Shown here: one piece after another, positions 58,927 through 64,000 of the stretch
Position numbering within the stretch: the first letter of the stretch is position 1
Layout: every line of letters begins with the position of its first letter
Source: Platycnemis pennipes
Lineage: Eukaryota; Arthropoda; Insecta; Odonata; Platycnemididae
Assembly: GCA_933228895.1 (NCBI GenBank)
Contig: OW121846.1
Coordinates: forward strand, 47,262,107-47,326,106
Length of the DNA: 64,000 nt
Direction of reading: 5' to 3'
Program-made: the position numbers and the translations under genes
Notes under the pieces: generated by a model
What the model saw: only the letters and a program-made list of their open reading frames with translations
What the model was told of the DNA's origin: nothing
Databases searched by the model: none

Positions 58927-59684
58927 TATGTCAAATCAGGGAAAGGGGACATTGTAAACTTAATAAATTACGCATTCGTTTAAGTGATATGCTTTTTAAA
59001 CAGTTTTTGTCAACATCAGAATTGCAATTTATCACCAACACAGAATCAGTTGTAGATCCCGAGTTTTAATCTTAGCTTAAATCTAAGCTTATTTTGTATC
59101 CATGCAAAGGTTTGGCTCCCTACTGTACGATAAAAATATTACGAGATTATAAAAGGTTATGCAATAAATATTTCGATAAAATGTGCACATTTTTCACATG
59201 GTTCACTTACTAAATCATGATTTTATGACATTCAAATTTTAATTTCAGCTCTTCCCACTCTGAAAGTCCCCCCCTTTGAAAGTCTGCCAATATTTTTACG
59301 CGCCATTATGGCGGATTTCGATGGGTGCACCATTTCATTCTCAGCCACAAATACGATTTAAATGCCATGGTAATTAGTGATGCACTTTCAGAAGCACCTT
59401 CGTCAGCGGAAGAAAACAATTTCACCTTCCTTCCTTCAAAGGACTTTCAATTCCTAAAGGCTTTCAATTCAAAATACTTATTTAAAAAATCCTTTCGGAA
59501 ATTTAATAAATTCATCTCTTGGAAAACCAAATGACACTAAAGAATTCGATTCTCTCGTCAAGGATCACTAATTTCGACAGGTGTTTTTAATAATCGACGA
59601 AGCATAGTGGAAAAGTATCAAAACTCAGACGCAAGCTACGCATGGATAATCAAAGGATTTTCCTCAATTATTTAATTTACATGG
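58927..59684. other. Intergenic, nothing recognised
   Basis: No gene or repeat identified. Confidence 0.4.
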
Positions 59685-59911
59685 GGGAGGCTACCGGAAA
59701 TTGAGGTCAATTGCACCAGAGAAGATAGGTGGGTAACTGGGTAAAGCAAGGGATTTAAGGGAATGGAGGAACGAAGGAGAGAAACCCGACGTCGGCATTA
59801 ACCTGCTCTTAACGAAAGGCTCCAAGGTGACCACGGCTCAACTTCCCATCCGATGGACGGAGCATTGGACTCAAAGTGCTCTCCACGAGGCACTCAAGGG
59901 GACCGCGTATG
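59685..59911 (-). repeat. tRNA-derived SINE (main family), 3' part of a split copy
   Basis: From the family 3' end ('ggaggctaccggaaattgag') to 'cgaggcactcaaggggaccg' at 59886-59905. The copy is then interrupted by a forward SINE and resumes at 60234. Confidence 0.85.
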
Positions 59912-60233
59912 TGTGGTGGCTAGAGTACTGGCCTCCCATCTCGAGGGCCTGGGTTCGATTCCCGGCAGTGGCGGATTTTTTCAGTGGCAAACCGGTCCCA
60001 ACTTGAGTGCCTAGCGAAGGGCACTTCGGGTTCAGTACTCCGTCCGTCAGATGGGACGTTAAGCCGTGGTCCCCTTTGCGCCTGTCGTTAAGAGTAGGCT
60101 AATGCCGACGCCGGGTTCCTCTCCACCCTTCCCCCGTTCCCTGAAAACTCCTACTATTACCCAATTACCCACCTATCCTAATTGGCGAAAATGGCCTTAG
60201 CTGTCGGTCACCTCCCCTGAATACCATAACATA
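59912..60233 (+). repeat. tRNA-derived SINE (main family), full length, nested
   Basis: The best forward copy. The A-box region TGGCTAGAGTACTGG is at 59917-59931 and an exact B box GGTTCGATTCC is at 59952-59962, so both Pol III promoter boxes look intact. The body ends 'cacctcccctgaataccata'. It sits inside an older reverse copy, flanked by similar 27-28 bp sequences (59885-59911 and 60234-60261) that look like a diverged target duplication. Confidence 0.9.
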
Positions 60234-60398
60234 ACGAGGCACTCAAGTAGGAATCGGTATGTCATTACAATATCCGCCAGTGAAAAATTCGAATCCACAG
60301 CCACCACACTAACCCTTAGGCGGCGGGCATTGTAGCTGCGATACTCCGATTGTCTAACCGGCACGTTACCGACCTGATCACCGCCTCCAACAGTCAGC
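60234..60398 (-). repeat. tRNA-derived SINE (main family), head part of a split copy
   Basis: Continues the reverse SINE after the insertion, from 'acgaggcactcaagtaggaa' through the head, with a worn B box 'aattcgaatccacag'. It ends near 'ccgacctgatcaccgcc'. Confidence 0.75.
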
Positions 60399-62330
60399 AT
60401 TAATGCATATTAAAGGAACCAATTGATCCACTAGTATTTAGGTAACTTGATAATGTCTTTCCAATACCTATTATGAGTGAAATTATATTCCTTAAGTTTC
60501 ACGCAATGTACTGCTTGAACTGCATTGGTGTGAGCATAGTTTAGGTCACGCTGGTGAAAATTAAAGGATATTATCCCATATATTCACTCGATAAAAACAA
60601 AATGCATATTTCATAAATAATCGCCAAATTATAGGAAGATAGCTACTAGACCCATCGCCATAATTCCTTCCATGCAGAGAAATAATTTCGAGTTTGAGAG
60701 GAAACCTCGAAAATCAAAAGAGAGAGTATTGTAGCGCTGAACTACAATGCATGGCCAGGTATCCAATTTGATACTAACTCATTCATTAGTTCCCTGATTT
60801 TCTCAATAAAACTCTTGGAAGAAAAATGCCAACTGTGGTCAGGACAGCAACGAGCCGACCTGACAGAAAAGTTTGGTTCCAACTCCGCCTCGGATGCATT
60901 GTGTCCGTCATAGAATTCCGATTGGGGATAAAACAGGTAGCAATACGCCGTCCTTGACTTTGGAGACAAAAAACCTGCCGGAACGACACCACAAAGGTGT
61001 CTTGCACAAACAGCGCTTTGAGATTGGATGTTGTATTCGTCTAACGTTTATGCTTGAATATTAAGCACAGTTAGGATGTATGATAAAATCTCAACCGTTG
61101 AAGCACCTTTTAACCTCATTACATCAAGACTCCTTGGAGGAAAAAAGGTGCAGTCCACGGTGAACGAGCGACGTTAATGTTAGGAACGGTGAAAGTTAAA
61201 TTTGAAGGCGCTCGTAAAAGAGGCGGAGATTTCGATTTCCGGAGAATTGGCGAAATATCAACTGTTTTTGCTCTGAACTGGACTCTCCACCCAAAGCGTG
61301 GTTCCTATTCGAGTGCTTCCATTCCAGAACTGCCATAAATACTGAAAGAGCAAAGCAGCGTAATCCAAAAGTTGTCACGCTCGAATGAATCCAGGAAGGT
61401 AGGAAATATATTACATGAAGGGGCAGTTGAAGGACTTAAAGCACTCAAGAAAAATAGTTTTTCTTTAAGGAAAGGCTCCACGAGCATTCACTTCATTACT
61501 TGTTGTTAATTAAACCATTAGTTAAGCATTTTTTGATTTCATCACGCCAGGAAGTTGTGACTCATCCATATTTGAAAGTTGACAGATTAAAACTTTCTAT
61601 TGGCGAAGCTACATAACCCTATAGATGACGATCACACGACGAAGAACGAGATAATCAGTATAAGTTCCTCGTCACTGAGTTTGGACGCTGGGCAATAGTG
61701 ACTGTGTAAGTCAAGTTCTCTCAGGGTAAACTCTGTATCTCTAATTGATATCAAGATACGATATTCGACGCTCAATATTTTTCAAAGCTTATAATTTTCA
61801 TAATAGAAGGTGATATCTAATGCTCTCCTCATGTGTTTATTACCTAGGAGATTTTACTCTCGAGGATTCTTAGATCATTAACACACAATTATAGGTACAT
61901 CTTAATCTTCACAATATCCAAAAAGTCACCACAAGGATGATTGGAAGAGAGTGAAAAAGACTAGGCATACATTAAGATCGAAAAATCAAAATGTATGTAT
62001 ACTAGGTACTGCATTACCGACATTATCGAATTTTCCTACAAATTATATATTTCCACATGCAATACAGCAACTAACGAAAATCTATTACCCTATGTGGCCG
62101 ACATCGCAAATATGAAAATATTTTACTTCTTGACAATCAAGTTAGAGCAGTAGACTTGGGTTTAGGATGCTCCATTCGCTTAGTTTACAACGAACAGTGT
62201 AACTAAAGCTCAAAAGCTTAAGAAAAATAACTTCCATTCTCAAGGAGGGAAGTATCAAATTTTAAGTGATAAAGGGTATATAAAGTACAATGGTGTTGTA
62301 ATTAACACGCAAGAGTCGAATGCCAAAATA
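60399..62330. other. Intergenic, nothing recognised
   Basis: AT-rich DNA with no gene, RNA or repeat family identified. Confidence 0.4.
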
Positions 62331-62334
62331 TTTA

Positions 62335-63719
62335 GGCCGTTTTACACGGCGAATGATCATGCGCATGAATTCCTTGAATTATCTGCACTGAAAAGATGCG
62401 CAGTAGTAAGCCTATCGATAGTACACATCGACTCATGTGAATGTCCGACCTATTTCGATGGTCGGAATGGTTTACGTCGTCTTATATACGTGGTTGATGA
62501 AATGGAGCATGCTGTACATATAGTAATTAAAATATTCATGGAATAAAGCTTTGTGCGGACTAAGGTTTAAATTAATCTGACGTGGAGTAGAGCTATAAAT
62601 GATGGATCGGTAAGGTTACATTTTCGTATTCACTGCCACAGTGCCCATTACAATGGTGGCAGCCATAAAGTTGCCGGAGAAAGCTATAAGGAGACAGATA
62701 AGAGAGGAAAAATAGAGGCCGAGGTATGCTAAGCCTGATTCAAAATGAACTGTTGTTAAATGGCTGTGAGGCCAATCGTAATTTATTAAGAAAGACGCTG
62801 GAGTAATTCCATACTATATTAAATCACAACAGACATGATCATAAAAGATCGGACGCAACCACGGGAGAAGCAAGAATTTAGATGACAAGAGTGTCTTGTT
62901 CTCCCTTTCAGTAGCAAGTTGATCATTATATTGATATTTTATAATTAGTTTACGGCTAGCTGTCACGCTCAGATTTTTAGCTACGGGTGAATTGTATCCA
63001 TGCCCGTACCGTTCCCTGAATACTCAACAAGAATTCATGAGGGTACAATAATTGTTTAACTATGCTTGAAGTGTGTAAGATAAGGAATAAGAAAGTAAAT
63101 TATTTAACGGTTACATTAGTGCTATTTGTTTTTATTTTCCCCAGTTCGTGGCAGTTGTGATAACAAACAATATCCTCTTGAATGGCATGAGAGACGTGGA
63201 ATATATTTTGTTGTGGGAAATATTCTGTTGGAAATATTTTCATAAATTTCTTTCAGTTCTATTTTTCATGTTCTATTCTAATATTTTATTGCTTCCTGCT
63301 TGTTACAAAGATAATAAAAATAATCTAACACCTACTTAATATATTATTAAAAACTCCGGCTTTGCCTAAAATAAATTAATTGAAAACTTACTAGGTGCAT
63401 GACCATGGATATTAACTAAGCATAAGAATTATATATGCTCCATGGGCAATAAATCAGATACGAACGAAAAGTACAGCTAATTGCATTTGCCCGACACTTG
63501 TTTCATTTGAATCCTCTTCTACCCACAAATAAAACTAAGACGGACGTCGTGTGCTCGATTCATGCAATCATTCAAGAAATCGTTTGATCAAATTAAGAGC
63601 ATATTCTAATACTGATCGCATGATGATGCAAATTGAATTTAATACGAGGAGTTTTACACGACGCATGAACATCATGCGCATGATATCATTTGCATGATCA
63701 TTTACCGCGTAAAACGACA
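62335..63719. mobile_element. Candidate 1.39-kb non-autonomous DNA transposon
   Basis: The left end GGCCGTTTTACACGGCGAAT and the reverse complement of the right end share about 30 of 35 positions. TTTA flanks both sides (62331-62334 and 63720-63723), a plausible target duplication. The right end itself folds (63649-63719) because it holds an extra inverted copy of the tip. No transposase frame lies inside. The tip resembles that of the MITE at 24937. Confidence 0.5.
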
Positions 63720-63723
63720 TTTA

Positions 63724-64000
63724 CAGTGAACAAATTCATTCGTGAATCCGTGCCAGCTAATTCCAAAGTTATCCTTGTAAGATGGCCAGTCCAAAGAAGA
63801 ATTTACCTCTGGGGTACCTATATTCCACAGAAATTTATAAAATTGTAAAATTTGGCGTGATGGAATAAATATATTGTATTCTATGTGTTTAGGGACCCTA
63901 ACTGTCTTATTTTTGAGTAACAGAGAAGGCTTGACTTAAGTAATCATAAAAAATATACATAGTCTCAGCACCTTGGTCGGTGGTTTTAAAACCTGGCTAC
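63724..64000. other. Intergenic, nothing recognised
   Basis: AT-rich end of the window with no feature identified. Confidence 0.4.

Noticed and set aside
1..64000. CRISPR array, phage, or bacterial defence system
   Set aside because: No regularly spaced direct repeats, no operons, and the content is clearly animal nuclear DNA.

Overview
This is a 64 kb stretch of animal nuclear DNA, most likely from an arthropod and probably an insect. It is AT-rich, has no operons or Shine-Dalgarno-led genes, and is full of decayed transposable elements typical of large arthropod genomes. These include a Drosophila-copia-type LTR element, APE-endonuclease LINEs of two families, tRNA-derived SINEs, a Penelope-like trace and short terminal-inverted-repeat elements. 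I cannot name the species from sequence alone.

Only one stretch looks like the start of a host gene. On the minus strand near 34.7-35.4 kb lies a GC-rich island with CCAAT and TATA boxes, then an exon encoding a signal peptide, ending at a consensus 5' splice site (GG|GTGAGT) with no codon split. Four other GC-rich islands (about 1.2-2.0, 7.7-8.3, 10.15-10.6 and 20.05-20.5 kb), plus one at 33.5-34.0 kb beside the exon, carry open frames on both strands but no recognisable protein. I read them as CpG-island-like DNA.

The clearest unit is a 4.94 kb Ty1/copia element on the minus strand (50903-55840). It has 186-bp LTRs differing at two positions, a 5-bp target duplication, a copia-type internal initiator-tRNA primer site and a polypurine tract. 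Its reading frame is broken by two in-frame stops, and the RT box reads YVED instead of YVDD.

The rest is layered repeats. One tRNA-derived SINE family occurs about 26 times on both strands, with two nested cases. A CR1/Jockey-like LINE with a (GTAGAT)n tail occurs as several 3' fragments. One copy at 11.5-13.5 kb has inserted into another copy, which itself sits inside an RTE-like LINE, and it carries an inverted 5' piece with the endonuclease SDH motif. RTE-like LINE remains also lie at 15.6-16.7, 42.9-45.1 and 57.6-57.9 kb.

The least expected pattern is a set of short inverted-repeat loci near 8.5, 9.15, 22.9, 36.8, 38.2-38.6 and 58.8 kb, plus single modules near 50.0 and 58.5 kb. Each carries a module resembling a hammerhead-ribozyme core: CTGAWGA or a variant, a short hairpin, then GAAAC. 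In most loci a TGTGGAA box follows. They may be terminal remnants of Penelope-like elements or retrozymes. I saw no CRISPR array, prokaryotic system or intact host gene.
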